Shown piece after piece: positions 1-8,934 of a stretch of 64,000 nucleotides of DNA (within the stretch, counting starts at the first letter, position 1; each line of letters begins with the position of its first letter). Made by a program: the position numbers and the translations under genes. This DNA is from Hyphomicrobiales bacterium (GTDB taxonomy: Bacteria; Pseudomonadota; Alphaproteobacteria; Rhizobiales; Rhizobiaceae). The notes under the pieces are model-generated. The model made no database searches, was not told the origin of the DNA, and was given only the letters and a program-made list of their open reading frames with translations. The stretch is from assembly GCA_002709005.1 (NCBI GenBank), contig PAPH01000044.1, positions 1-64,000 on the forward strand, in the 5' to 3' direction.

Positions 1-1
1 C

Positions 2-1873
2 CGCTACGGCTCGGGGGCGCTCGGCGGTGTCGTCAACGTCCGCACGCTCGATCCCGAAGACCTCATCAAGGACGGGCGCAACTTCGGCGGAATCGTGAAA
101 TCGACCTATGACAGCGCGGATGAGAGCGTCAGCGGATCGGCGGCGGCAGCTGTCCGTTCCGGAGATAGCTGGTTCATGGTCCAGGGCGGCTACAAGCAGG
201 GCCATGAGCGCGACAACCAGGGTACCATCGGCGGCTACGAGGCGGACCGCACCATCTCCAACCCGATGGATTTCGATCAGGGCAATGTGCTGGTGAAATT
301 CCACCAATATATCGAGGGTGGCCATCGCCTCGGCGTGACCGCCGAGTGGTTCAAGCGCGATGAGGATATCGATAACCTGCTCGGAACAACCTCCGCTGAC
401 ACCGGCACTGTTCTCTATGAGCCGGGGACGCTGAAAAGTGGCGAGATCGTCGACCGCAAGCGTTTCTCGCTGTCCTACGATTTCCTGTCTCCGGACAATA
501 CCGACCTCTTCGATGAAGCGAACGTCCAGCTTTACTGGCAAAAGCAGAAGCTCAACAACACGACCGACGGCTTTCGTCTGGAAGACGGCCGCGCGGGAAT
601 TCCAGGTGCCGAGGATCTTTACTACGGCCCACCCGAGGGCGTTTACCGGCGCGACAACCTGCTCGAGCAAACGGCATATGGGTTGACCGCGGACAGCTCG
701 AAAGATCTGACGATCGGCAACAATTTCCACTCCCTCCGGTTTGGCGGGGAGGCCTATCTGCAAAAGACCCACCAGTATTCGGCAGGCGTCGACAATTGCC
801 CGGACGTCGACTGGTCGACGATTCCGGAGTACACGTTCTATCCGGGAGGCCCTGGCATCGGCCCGCAGTCCTGCCGCTTCCTGCATACCAACGCTTCCGA
901 CATGCCGGACGTCGACAGCATGGTGCTCGGCTTCTTCGTCGAGGACGATATCAAGCTGATGGACGATCGGCTTACGATCACACCCGGCATCCGTTTCGAC
1001 TGGTTCAGCCACAAGCCGAAATCAACCGCCGCCTACGAGGACAGCCCGAACTACGATCCGTCCTATCTCAAGGACACCGACGATTTCGGTATCTCGCCGA
1101 AACTGCGCTTTGCATGGCAGGCAACGAGCGACCTGGAGCTTTTCGCCCAATGGGCCCAGGGTTTCCGCGCACCATCTGTTACCGAGCTTTACCAGAACTA
1201 CGGCTCGCCGGGCTCCTATGCGCGCATCGGCAATCCCGATCTGGAGACCGAGCGCAGCGACGGGTTCGAGATCGGCGCGAACTACGATTCCGGCGACCTC
1301 GCCCTGTCCGCGACCGTGTTCAGTTCCTACTACCGGGACTTCATCGACACCGTCACGCTGGCGCCTCCCGGCGGCGAATACCCGGTCGGGGGCGTGCAGG
1401 GCTACGTCAACCGCGCCCACGTCAATATCTACGGCGTCGAACTGGCCGGGCGGTGGAACATCAACAACGAGTGGCGCACCTGGGGCTCGGTCGCCTGGAC
1501 GGAAGGCCGCGATACCGACACCGACGAGTACCTCAACTCCGTCGCACCGCTGCGCGCCATCATCGGCCTCGGCTACGCGAAGGAAACCTGGGGAGCGGAT
1601 GTCTCGCTCACCGCGGCCGCCGCGCGCGACCACGTCAGCGGAGACGCAAACGAGAGAGGCTTCGTGGCCCCATCCTACGGAGTCGTCGACACCAGCTTCT
1701 GGTGGGAGCCGGAACAGATCGAGGGCCTCAAGCTCACGGCCGGCATATTCAACGTCTTCGACGAAAAATACTGGGATGCGGTCAGCGTGCCGAACGGCGT
1801 GAGCGATACCCGACGCGACTTCTACACCGAAGCAGGACGCAGTTTCCGTCTTTCGCTGACGAAGACGTTCTGA
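2..1873 (+). CDS. TonB-dependent outer-membrane receptor, haem/haemoglobin type (5' end missing)
   Basis: The frame is open from the left edge, so the start lies outside the window. The first residues read RYGSGALGGVVNVRT, the typical end of a TonB receptor plug domain, and the rest is a 22-strand-type beta barrel ending in phenylalanine (RLSLTKTF). A FRAP box (GFRAPSVTELY) is followed by NPDL, the pair that marks haem and haemoglobin receptors. No histidine lies between the two boxes, although haem receptors such as HemR use one there, so the ligand could also be a siderophore. It should act in TonB/ExbBD-driven uptake across the outer membrane. A GTG at position 95 is internal, not the start. 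A terminator follows the gene. Confidence 0.85.
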   Translation, partial: RYGSGALGGVVNVRTLDPEDLIKDGRNFGGIVKSTYDSADESVSGSAAAAVRSGDSWFMVQGGYKQGHERDNQGTIGGYEADRTISNPMDFDQGNVLVKFHQYIEGGHRLGVTAEWFKRDEDIDNLLGTTSADTGTVLYEPGTLKSGEIVDRKRFSLSYDFLSPDNTDLFDEANVQLYWQKQKLNNTTDGFRLEDGRAGIPGAEDLYYGPPEGVYRRDNLLEQTAYGLTADSSKDLTIGNNFHSLRFGGEAYLQKTHQYSAGVDNCPDVDWSTIPEYTFYPGGPGIGPQSCRFLHTNASDMPDVDSMVLGFFVEDDIKLMDDRLTITPGIRFDWFSHKPKSTAAYEDSPNYDPSYLKDTDDFGISPKLRFAWQATSDLELFAQWAQGFRAPSVTELYQNYGSPGSYARIGNPDLETERSDGFEIGANYDSGDLALSATVFSSYYRDFIDTVTLAPPGGEYPVGGVQGYVNRAHVNIYGVELAGRWNINNEWRTWGSVAWTEGRDTDTDEYLNSVAPLRAIIGLGYAKETWGADVSLTAAAARDHVSGDANERGFVAPSYGVVDTSFWWEPEQIEGLKLTAGIFNVFDEKYWDAVSVPNGVSDTRRDFYTEAGRSFRLSLTKTF

Positions 1874-1892
1874 GGAGAAGAACGGCTTCCTG

Positions 1893-1928
1893 AAAACCCC
1901 CGCTGCCTTGCCGGCAGCGGGGGTTTTT
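1893..1928 (+). terminator. Rho-independent terminator after the TonB receptor, probably bidirectional
   Basis: A perfect 11-bp stem (arms 1897-1907 and 1913-1923, loop TTGCC) is followed by TTTTT and preceded by AAAA. It therefore ends the receptor gene and can also end the convergent fhs gene. Confidence 0.9.
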
Positions 1929-1956
1929 CATTTTCCACGAGACGGGGCGAAAGGGG

Positions 1957-3636
1957 TCAGAACAACCCTTCGATGTCCCCGCCTTCCGAAAGCCCGATCC
2001 GCTCCGAGGACGGCGAGCGGGGGAGACCCGGCATCGTCATGATCTCGCCGCAGACGGCGACGACGAACCCGGCGCCCGCCGAAAGCCTGACCTCGCGCAC
2101 CGGCAGCGTGTGACCAGTCGGCGCGCCGAGCTGTTTCGGGTCGGCGGAGAACGAATATTGCGTCTTGGCCATGCAGACCGGCAGTTTGCCGTAGCCCTGC
2201 TCCTCCCAGCGCGCGAGATCGTCGCGCACGGATTGCGGCGCCGTCACCTCGCCGGCGCGATAAATGCTGCGCGCCACGGTCTCGATCTTCTCGAACAGCG
2301 GCATGCTGTCGGGATAAAGCGGCGAGAACTGCGCCTGTCCGCTTTCGGCGATCTCGGCCACCTTGTGTGCCAGTTCCTCGGCGCCATCAGACCCTTCAGC
2401 CCAGTGCCGGCAGAGGATCGCCTCGACGCCGAGACCATCGCAATAATTCCGGATCGCCTCGATTTCCGACAGCGTGTCGGTGGCGAAATGGTTGATCGCG
2501 ACCACCACCGGCACCCCAAAGCCAAGCACGTTCTCGATGTGCCGGCCGAGATTGGCGCAGCCCGCCTGAAGCGCGGCGACGTTTTCCTCCCCGAGATCGG
2601 CTTTCTCCACCCCCCCGTTCATCTTGAGAGCGCGCACGGTGGCGACGACGACGGCAGCCGCCGGTGCGAGACCCGCCTTGCGGCACTTGATGTCGAAGAA
2701 TTTCTCGGCACCGAGATCGGCGCCGAAACCTGCCTCGGTGACCACGTAATCGGCAAGCTTCAGCGCCGTCCGCGTGGCGACGACCGAGTTGCAGCCGTGG
2801 GCGATATTGGCGAAGGGTCCGCCATGGACGAAGGCCGGCGTATGTTCGAGCGTCTGAACCAGGTTCGGCATCATCGCGTCCTTGAGCAGCACAGTCATGG
2901 CGCCGTCGGCCTTCAGCTCGCGCGCGAAGACCGGTGATTTGTCGCGCCGCGCGCCGATGACGATATTGCCGAGCCGGCGCTGGAGATCCTTGAGATCGCG
3001 CGCCAGGCAGAGGATCGCCATCACCTCGGAGGCGACCGTGATGTCGAAGCCGCTCTCGCGCGGAAAGCCGTTCGCCGGACCACCGAGCGCTGAGGTGATC
3101 TGGCGCAGCGCCCGGTCGTTCATGTCGAGCACCCTCCGCCAGGTTACGCGGCGGACATCGATATCGAGATCGTTGCCCCAGTAGATATGGTTGTCGATCA
3201 GCGCGGCGAGCAGATTGTTGGCCGTGGTGATGGCGTGAAAGTCGCCGGTGAAGTGGAGGTTGATGTCCTCCATCGGCACGACCTGTGCCCGGCCGCCGCC
3301 GGCCGCCCCGCCCTTGATCCCGAAATTGGGACCGAGAGAGGGTTCGCGCAGGCAGATGGCCGTCTTCTTGCCGATGGCCGAAAGCCCGTCGCCGAGCCCC
3401 ACTGTGGTCGTCGTCTTGCCCTCGCCCGCCGGCGTCGGACTGATCGCCGTCACCAGGATCAGCTTGCCGTCCGGACGGTCGGCGAGACTTTCGATGAAAT
3501 CGGCGGAGACCTTCGCCTTGTCATGGCCGTAAGGCAGGAGATGCTCACCGGGAATGCCGAGCTTCTCGCCGATCTCTCCGATCGGCCTTTTCCTTGCCGC
3601 CCGCGCAATCTCGATGTCGCTCTTGAATTCAGCCAT
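1957..3636 (-). CDS. fhs: Formate-tetrahydrofolate ligase
   Basis: Makes 10-formyl-tetrahydrofolate from formate, tetrahydrofolate and ATP in the cytoplasm, feeding one-carbon metabolism. The 559 residues match the family length. The nucleotide loop [10 protein letters not shown] lies at about residues 67-76, and the signature [15 protein letters not shown] starts at residue 96. The start ATG has a clear GGGGAGG ribosome site. It stands alone between the terminator shared with the TonB receptor and putA. No folD or glycine-cleavage genes are near, so it may assimilate formate released by methyl-group or choline/betaine demethylation (inference). Confidence 0.96.
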   Translation of the reverse strand: MAEFKSDIEIARAARKRPIGEIGEKLGIPGEHLLPYGHDKAKVSADFIESLADRPDGKLILVTAISPTPAGEGKTTTTVGLGDGLSAIGKKTAICLREPSLGPNFGIKGGAAGGGRAQVVPMEDINLHFTGDFHAITTANNLLAALIDNHIYWGNDLDIDVRRVTWRRVLDMNDRALRQITSALGGPANGFPRESGFDITVASEVMAILCLARDLKDLQRRLGNIVIGARRDKSPVFARELKADGAMTVLLKDAMMPNLVQTLEHTPAFVHGGPFANIAHGCNSVVATRTALKLADYVVTEAGFGADLGAEKFFDIKCRKAGLAPAAAVVVATVRALKMNGGVEKADLGEENVAALQAGCANLGRHIENVLGFGVPVVVAINHFATDTLSEIEAIRNYCDGLGVEAILCRHWAEGSDGAEELAHKVAEIAESGQAQFSPLYPDSMPLFEKIETVARSIYRAGEVTAPQSVRDDLARWEEQGYGKLPVCMAKTQYSFSADPKQLGAPTGHTLPVREVRLSAGAGFVVAVCGEIMTMPGLPRSPSSERIGLSEGGDIEGLF

Positions 3637-3751
3637 GTGAAAGCCTCCCCGAAAGCCATTCTTTCAGGGAAGCCTTAAAGCGGTTCCGACAGGAATGCAC
3701 GAGCGTTCCCTCCGCAAAATCGTGTCATTTGCGACAGGAATGCCGAAGCTC

Positions 3752-6700
3752 CTACCCGTCCCCCATGGCGATCAGACTGGCATTGCCCCCCGAGGCAGCC
3801 GTGTTGACTGAAACCACCTGCTCGAGCGCGAAACGGGTAAGATAATTCGGTCCGCCCGCCTTGAAGCCGGTGCCGGAGAGCCCCGAGCCGCCGAAGGGCT
3901 GGGTGCCCACCACTGCGCCGATCATGTTGCGATTGACGTAGACGTTTCCGGTATCGAGCCGGTCGACCACCTTGCGCACCAACGCCTCGATGCGGGTGTG
4001 AACGCCCAGCGTGAGCCCGAAGCCGGTCGCCTCGATCTTGTCGAGAACGCTGTCGAGATCCTTCGCCTTCCAGCGCACCACATGGAGAACCGGCCAGAAG
4101 ATCTCGCGATCCAGCGCCTCGGCCTTCGACAGTTCGACAATCGTCGGCGCGAACCAAGTGCCCTTGGCCGGCGTCTCGCCCTGGAAGCGGACTTTCTGGC
4201 TCTTGCGCATGGTCTCGACGTGGTCGGCAAGCATCGCCTGCTGTTCGCCGTCGATCACGGGGCCAACATCGGTCGAGGCCAGCATCGGGTCGCCGAGCGT
4301 CAATTCCCGTGCTGCGCCCTCGATCATCTCCAGCATGCGGTCGGCGACATCGTCCTGGACGAAGAGGAGGCGTAACGCCGAGCAGCGCTGGCCGGCCGAG
4401 CGGAAGGCCGACATGACCACATCATCGGCCACCTGCTCCGGCAGGGCGGTTCCGTCGACGATCATAGCGTTCATCCCTCCGGTCTCGGCGATCAGCGGCA
4501 CGATGGGGCCATCCTTTGCGGCAAGCGTCCGGTTGATCGCCTGCGCGGTCTGCGTCGAGCCGGTGAATGCGACGCCGCCGATCTTCGGATGGGCGGTCAG
4601 CGCGGCGCCGACGTCGCCCTCCCCCGGCAGGAAGATCAATGCATCTTTCGGCACGCCCGCCCCGTGGAGAATGCGGATTGCTTCATAGGCGATCAGCGGA
4701 GTCTGCTCGGCCGGCTTGGCGATCACGGCATTGCCGGCGGCGAGCGCGGCCGTCACCTGACCGATGAAGATCGCCAGCGGAAAGTTCCACGGCGCGATGC
4801 AGGCAAAGACCCCGCGTCCGCGCCAGGCCATGCGATTGTCCTCGCCGGTGGGGCCGGGCATCACCGTCATCGCGCCGAACATCTCGCGCGACCGGTTGGC
4901 ATAGTAACGCAGGAAGTCCGTTGCCTCGCGGACTTCCGGAATACCGTCCTCGATCGTCTTGCCGCCCTCGCGAGCAAGCAGCGACAACAGCCGGTCACGG
5001 TTCGCCTCGAGCTGATCGGCGGCCCGTTCCAGAATGACCGCCCGCGCCTCGGCGGACGTCCGCGACCAGACCTTGAAGCCCCTCAACGCGGCCTGCATCG
5101 CCGGTTCGACATCGTCGGGGTTTGCGAAAATCACCGAGCCGACCTTCAGGGACGGGTCATGCGGAGCGAAGACCGTCAGCGGTTCCCCCTTCGCCTTCAA
5201 TCCCGGCACCAACGGCGCCGCGTCGACAGGATCGACAACCTTCCCCATGCCTTCGGTCACCCCCGCTAATTCGTATCGGTCGCCGAACTCTATGCCCGAG
5301 GAGTTTCTGCGGCCCTCGTACAGGGCGCCCGGCAGCGGAATGTTGCCGTTGCGCGCAGACCGCCCCTCATCGAGGCCCAGCTTCCGGGCCGGGCGCTCAA
5401 GGAGATCGGAGATCGGAATCTTCTTGTCTCCGGCCACCGCCACGAAGGAGGAATTGGCGCCGTTTTCGAGCAGCCGGCGCACAAGATAGGCCAGCAGATC
5501 GCGATAGCCGCCGACCGGCGCGTAGACCCGGCAGGAGACCCGCTCATTGCTCTTCATAAGGCTGTCGTAGAGCACCTCGCCCATACCGTGGAGACGCTGG
5601 AACTCGAAGCCTTTCATCTCGCCCGCCATCTCCATGATCGTCGCCACGGTCAGCGCGTTGTGGGTGGCGAATTGCGGATAGAGCACGTCGCGCATGTCGA
5701 GCATCTTCCGGGCGCAGGCCAGATAGCTCAGATCGGTCGCCGCTTTCCGCGTGTAGACCGCATAGTCGTCGAGCCCGCGTTCCTGCGCGCGTTTGATCTC
5801 GGTGTCCCAGTAGGCGCCCTTGACAAGCCGCACCATCATCCGGCGGTCGGTGGTCCGGCAAAGTTCGCCGATATGGTCGATTACCTCCGGCGCCCGCTTC
5901 TGGTAGGCTTGGATCGCCAGCCCGAACCCATCCCAGCCGTCGAGCGAGGGATCGGTGAAAACCCGGTCGATTACGTCGAGCGACAACTCAAGCCGGTCGA
6001 CTTCCTCGGCGTCGATGGTGAAGTTGAGATCGTGTTCCTTCGCCATTCGCGCCAGTTCGATCACGTCGGGCACGAGGTCCTCCAGAACCTGATCGACATG
6101 GGTTGGAAGATAGCGGGGATGGAGCGCGGAAAGCTTCACGGAGATGCCCGGACGGTCGGGCAGTTTCTTGCCGGCATTCATCTTCTTGGCCGCCTTGCCG
6201 ATCGCCGCGATCGCGTCGGCATAGGATTTGAAATAGCGCTTTGCGTCGTCGCGCGTCCATGCCCCCTCGCCCAGCATGTCGAAGGAGTGGCGATAGCCGC
6301 GCGCCTCGTTCTTGGCCGCGCGCGACAGCGCGTCCTCGATCGTTTCGCCGAGCACGAAGTGATGGCCGAGGAAGCGCATCGCCTGGCGCGTCGCGGTCCT
6401 CACCGTCGGCATGCCCATGCGCTTGACGAGACCGCCGAGCACGCCTTCGGGCGTTTCGCCGGGGCGGATCACCCGCGCCGACATGCCGAGCGCCCAGGCG
6501 GAGGCCGAGACGAACCAGCTTTCGCCATGCGCCTCGTGCTCGCTCCAGTGGCCTTCCTTCAGCTTGTCCTCTATCAGCTTGTCCTGGGTGAGCGCGTCCG
6601 GCACCCGCAGCAGCGCCTCCGCCAGCACCATCAGCGCCAAACCTTCGCGCGTCGACAGGCCGTATTCACGCAGGAAATCCTCGACACCGCCGATCGAACC

Positions 6701-6886
6701 CGCGCCATCGCGAATCGCCTCGATCATCCGCGTGGCTCTGAGATCGATCGACCGCTCCTGGGATTCGGACAATTCGAGCTTCCGGGCAAATGCCTGGACC
6801 AGCTTGTCGTCGTCGGGCGCGTGCGGCGCATGGAACGGCGCGATCGCGGGTTCGGATGAGGCCGTCTGGCGGGCTGCGGTCGGCAT
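3752..6886 (-). CDS. putA: Bifunctional proline dehydrogenase / L-glutamate gamma-semialdehyde dehydrogenase
   Basis: Oxidises proline to glutamate in two steps with FAD and NAD+, feeding electrons to the membrane quinone pool. The 1044 residues hold a helical N-terminal arm, a proline dehydrogenase barrel (KLSALHPRY at 251-259, LVKGAYWD at 354-361, RLLENGANSS from 471) and an aldehyde dehydrogenase domain with catalytic Cys835 in GQRCSALR and Glu801 in IAETGG. There is no ribbon-helix-helix domain at the N-terminus, so this PutA cannot repress its own gene. Control probably falls to the divergent Lrp-type gene. The length puts it with short type A PutA proteins rather than those near 1200 residues. 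The start has a GGGAG ribosome site. Confidence 0.96.
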   Translation of the reverse strand: MPTAARQTASSEPAIAPFHAPHAPDDDKLVQAFARKLELSESQERSIDLRATRMIEAIRDGAGSIGGVEDFLREYGLSTREGLALMVLAEALLRVPDALTQDKLIEDKLKEGHWSEHEAHGESWFVSASAWALGMSARVIRPGETPEGVLGGLVKRMGMPTVRTATRQAMRFLGHHFVLGETIEDALSRAAKNEARGYRHSFDMLGEGAWTRDDAKRYFKSYADAIAAIGKAAKKMNAGKKLPDRPGISVKLSALHPRYLPTHVDQVLEDLVPDVIELARMAKEHDLNFTIDAEEVDRLELSLDVIDRVFTDPSLDGWDGFGLAIQAYQKRAPEVIDHIGELCRTTDRRMMVRLVKGAYWDTEIKRAQERGLDDYAVYTRKAATDLSYLACARKMLDMRDVLYPQFATHNALTVATIMEMAGEMKGFEFQRLHGMGEVLYDSLMKSNERVSCRVYAPVGGYRDLLAYLVRRLLENGANSSFVAVAGDKKIPISDLLERPARKLGLDEGRSARNGNIPLPGALYEGRRNSSGIEFGDRYELAGVTEGMGKVVDPVDAAPLVPGLKAKGEPLTVFAPHDPSLKVGSVIFANPDDVEPAMQAALRGFKVWSRTSAEARAVILERAADQLEANRDRLLSLLAREGGKTIEDGIPEVREATDFLRYYANRSREMFGAMTVMPGPTGEDNRMAWRGRGVFACIAPWNFPLAIFIGQVTAALAAGNAVIAKPAEQTPLIAYEAIRILHGAGVPKDALIFLPGEGDVGAALTAHPKIGGVAFTGSTQTAQAINRTLAAKDGPIVPLIAETGGMNAMIVDGTALPEQVADDVVMSAFRSAGQRCSALRLLFVQDDVADRMLEMIEGAARELTLGDPMLASTDVGPVIDGEQQAMLADHVETMRKSQKVRFQGETPAKGTWFAPTIVELSKAEALDREIFWPVLHVVRWKAKDLDSVLDKIEATGFGLTLGVHTRIEALVRKVVDRLDTGNVYVNRNMIGAVVGTQPFGGSGLSGTGFKAGGPNYLTRFALEQVVSVNTAASGGNASLIAMGDG

Positions 6887-6920
6887 GGATCAATCTCCCG
6901 TGTTTTTCACACCATACCGG

Positions 6921-6959
6921 ATTTCATGCTATATATCTCACCAATGATTGAGGTGAAAT
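6921..6959. promoter_or_regulatory. Putative PutR (Lrp-type) operator between putA and putR
   Basis: The 106-bp divergent gap holds nested inverted repeats: ATTTCA (6921-6926) with TGAAAT (6954-6959), TCACC (6938-6942) with GGTGA (6952-6956), and the palindrome CAATGATTG (6942-6950). Lrp-family octamers bind AT-rich imperfect palindromes of this kind. The role is inferred from position. Confidence 0.5.
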
Positions 6960-6992
6960 CGGCGACTTCAATCGGAAAATTAGGGAAATACC

Positions 6993-7460
6993 GTGAATTC
7001 CAAAAGCCTTGACCGTATCGACCGCAAGATCCTCCGCACCATGCAGGATGACGGACGGCTGACGAACCTGCAACTGGCGGAGAGGATAAGCCTCTCGCCC
7101 ACCGCCACCGCGGAGCGCCTCAAGCGGCTGACGCGCGACGGCTACATTCTCGGCTATCAGGCGATGCTTTCGCCGGAAAAGCTCGACCTCGGCATGCTCG
7201 TCTATGTCGAGGTGAAGCTCGACCGCACCACGCCGGACGTGTTCGACGAATTCGCGACGGCCATCCGCAAGGCCGAGGAGGTCATGGAGTGCCACATGGT
7301 CGCCGGTGGCTTCGACTATCTCATCAAGGCGCGGGTCAAGGGGATGGACACCTACCGCAGCTTTCTCTCGGACGTCATCCTGTCGCTCCCCGGCATCCGG
7401 GAAACCCACACCTATGCGGTGATGGAGGAAATCAAGAATACCGACAAACTCCCCGTCTAG
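6993..7460 (+). CDS. putR: Lrp/AsnC-family regulator, probable activator of putA
   Basis: A 155-residue Lrp/AsnC protein. Residues 7-55 form the helix-turn-helix (DRIDRKILRTMQDDGR onward), and the rest is the RAM ligand-binding domain. It is divergent from putA with 106 bp between them, the arrangement of PutR in Agrobacterium, where the protein activates putA in response to proline. The start is GTG with AGGGA eight bases upstream. The regulatory target is inferred from the arrangement and family. Confidence 0.85.
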   Translation: MNSKSLDRIDRKILRTMQDDGRLTNLQLAERISLSPTATAERLKRLTRDGYILGYQAMLSPEKLDLGMLVYVEVKLDRTTPDVFDEFATAIRKAEEVMECHMVAGGFDYLIKARVKGMDTYRSFLSDVILSLPGIRETHTYAVMEEIKNTDKLPV

Positions 7461-7572
7461 GTCATGCCCGATCGACCCTCTTCATGAGCTCATGAACTTG
7501 GGACATTAGATGGTGAAAATGCGCGCGTGGCCGCCCGGAGCAATGGCGCGGAACTCGGATTCTATGTAACGA

Positions 7573-7595
7573 TAATCTGACAAACATTCAGATTA
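7573..7595. promoter_or_regulatory. Perfect inverted repeat before the LuxR solo gene, possible lux-box-like operator
   Basis: TAATCTGA and TCAGATTA are perfect 8-base inverted arms separated by 7 bases, 21 bp before the start codon at 7617. A dyad so close to the start suggests autorepression by the downstream LuxR-type protein, or the site of another dimeric regulator. An 8-bp palindrome GGTTAACC (7605-7612) lies between it and the gene. Confidence 0.5.
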
Positions 7596-7616
7596 ACTCG
7601 AGACCGGTTAACCCCC

Positions 7617-8330
7617 ATGGTGGAACGTGTTCGTCTGTTAAAGCTGCTGCAGGGTGTGAATTCGGAAATCGAACTGGCCGCGCTTCTGCGCGAGGCTGCG
7701 CACCAGTTCGACATGTCGTCTTTCGCGATCTACGATCTTCCCTGTCGGAACGCGGTGCAGCTCAAGCCCTATGTGCGCCTGACGGATACACCGACCCGGT
7801 TCTACGACAACTACGACCGCCATGAATTGCTGCGGGATTCGCCGATGTTCAACCATCTGCGGAAATCGACCACTCCGAAGCTCTGGCGCTCGGACACCCT
7901 TCTGCACAAGCGAACAGAGCCCCGCAATGCCCATGTCAGGGATGTCCTGTCGGAAATGGGTTTCGAAGATGCCGCCGTCATTCCGGTTCACAAGATCGAC
8001 GGAACACGAGGGGCCGTCATATTCTCCGGCAGCGGCGTGGACATCAGTCATTATGAACTGGGCATACTCGGCCTGATCGCCGTCCACGCCTACGACATTT
8101 TCGACCTTCTGAACCAGGCCCGCGAGGCACTCGACAACCCCCTGACCGCCCGCGAGACGGAGGTTCTCGAATGGGCGGCCAACGGCAAGACATCCGGAGA
8201 GATCGCCCAGATTCTCGCGCTCTCGGATCACACGATCAACACCTACATGAATTCGGCAATGCGCAAGCTCGATTGCGTCAATCGCACGCAACTGGTTGCC
8301 AAGGCACTGCGTCTGCACCTGATCAACTAG
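7617..8330 (+). CDS. LuxR-family transcriptional regulator with autoinducer-binding-type domain (solo)
   Basis: 237 residues: an N-terminal autoinducer-binding fold (about 15-160) and a C-terminal GerE/LuxR helix-turn-helix (LTARETEVLEWAANGKTS onward, about 174-235). No luxI-type synthase lies in the window, so it is a solo. In the ligand region the usual Asp-Pro pair reads D-S-P (RDSPMF) and the downstream tryptophan (KLW) is kept, so the ligand may not be a standard acyl-homoserine lactone. No strong ribosome site precedes the ATG at 7617, so the start is less certain than the gene. A PAS-domain gene follows after 70 bp and may be co-transcribed. Confidence 0.85.
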   Translation: MVERVRLLKLLQGVNSEIELAALLREAAHQFDMSSFAIYDLPCRNAVQLKPYVRLTDTPTRFYDNYDRHELLRDSPMFNHLRKSTTPKLWRSDTLLHKRTEPRNAHVRDVLSEMGFEDAAVIPVHKIDGTRGAVIFSGSGVDISHYELGILGLIAVHAYDIFDLLNQAREALDNPLTARETEVLEWAANGKTSGEIAQILALSDHTINTYMNSAMRKLDCVNRTQLVAKALRLHLIN

Positions 8331-8400
8331 GCGGCGAATTCATCGGACTGGAGATGACCGGCAGAACTGCACGACGAGCACGGGGGACGGGAACTTGGTC

Positions 8401-8883
8401 GTGAAATTCGAATTCAGCAAGGACACCAAAAGACCACGGGGAACTGAACACATCCGGATATCGGGCGACGATCTGCTCGAGCTCCTCTGCGCGCATCAGA
8501 AATTCGGCTTCTGGCGCAGCGAACTCGACACCGGACACACATTCTGGTCCCGCGACATCTTCGACATCTACGGGCTTCCCTTTACCGAGGGTCCGGTCAA
8601 TCTCTCGGCGGCCAACGCCATCGTCCATCCCGATGATCTTCGCTACATGCTTCTGTTGACCGAACGCTCGGCCAGGGAGAAGACGGGGTTCCACTATGTG
8701 CTTCGCCTCCTGGGTCCGCACGGGCACCACAGATACGTGCGCTCTGTCGGGCGCTACCGCGTGACGGGGGAAGGACGGGAGGAACTCTACGGAACGTTCG
8801 AACTCTTCCACGACCAGAGCCGGCTGGTGGGCGTCGTCGACAGCCTCGACCGTCCTGACCCGGAAGATGTCAGCCAGCCTTAG
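8401..8883 (+). CDS. PAS-domain protein without output domain
   Basis: About 160 residues made almost only of one PAS fold of the PAS_3 type: FWRSELDTGHTFWS, then IVHPDDL, then a strand pair near FHYVLRLLGPHGHHRYV. There is no kinase, GGDEF or DNA-binding part, so it may act as a sensor partner. It sits 70 bp after the LuxR solo gene on the same strand. A GTG at 8401 is preferred because CGGGA lies eight bases before it; a TTG at 8395 is the alternative. Function unknown. Confidence 0.75.
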   Translation: MKFEFSKDTKRPRGTEHIRISGDDLLELLCAHQKFGFWRSELDTGHTFWSRDIFDIYGLPFTEGPVNLSAANAIVHPDDLRYMLLLTERSAREKTGFHYVLRLLGPHGHHRYVRSVGRYRVTGEGREELYGTFELFHDQSRLVGVVDSLDRPDPEDVSQP

Positions 8884-8888
8884 TGGTC

Positions 8889-8934
8889 GAACCGGACTTG
8901 GCGATCGAGTTGATTTGACGCCCAAGCCCGGTTC
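8889..8934. terminator. Imperfect inverted repeat between convergent genes
   Basis: GAACCGGACTTGGCG (8889-8903) pairs imperfectly with CGCCCAAGCCCGGTTC (8919-8934), leaving a 15-base loop. It lies between the ends of the PAS gene and the convergent DUF2333 gene. There is no T tract, so a terminator role is only possible. Confidence 0.35.
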
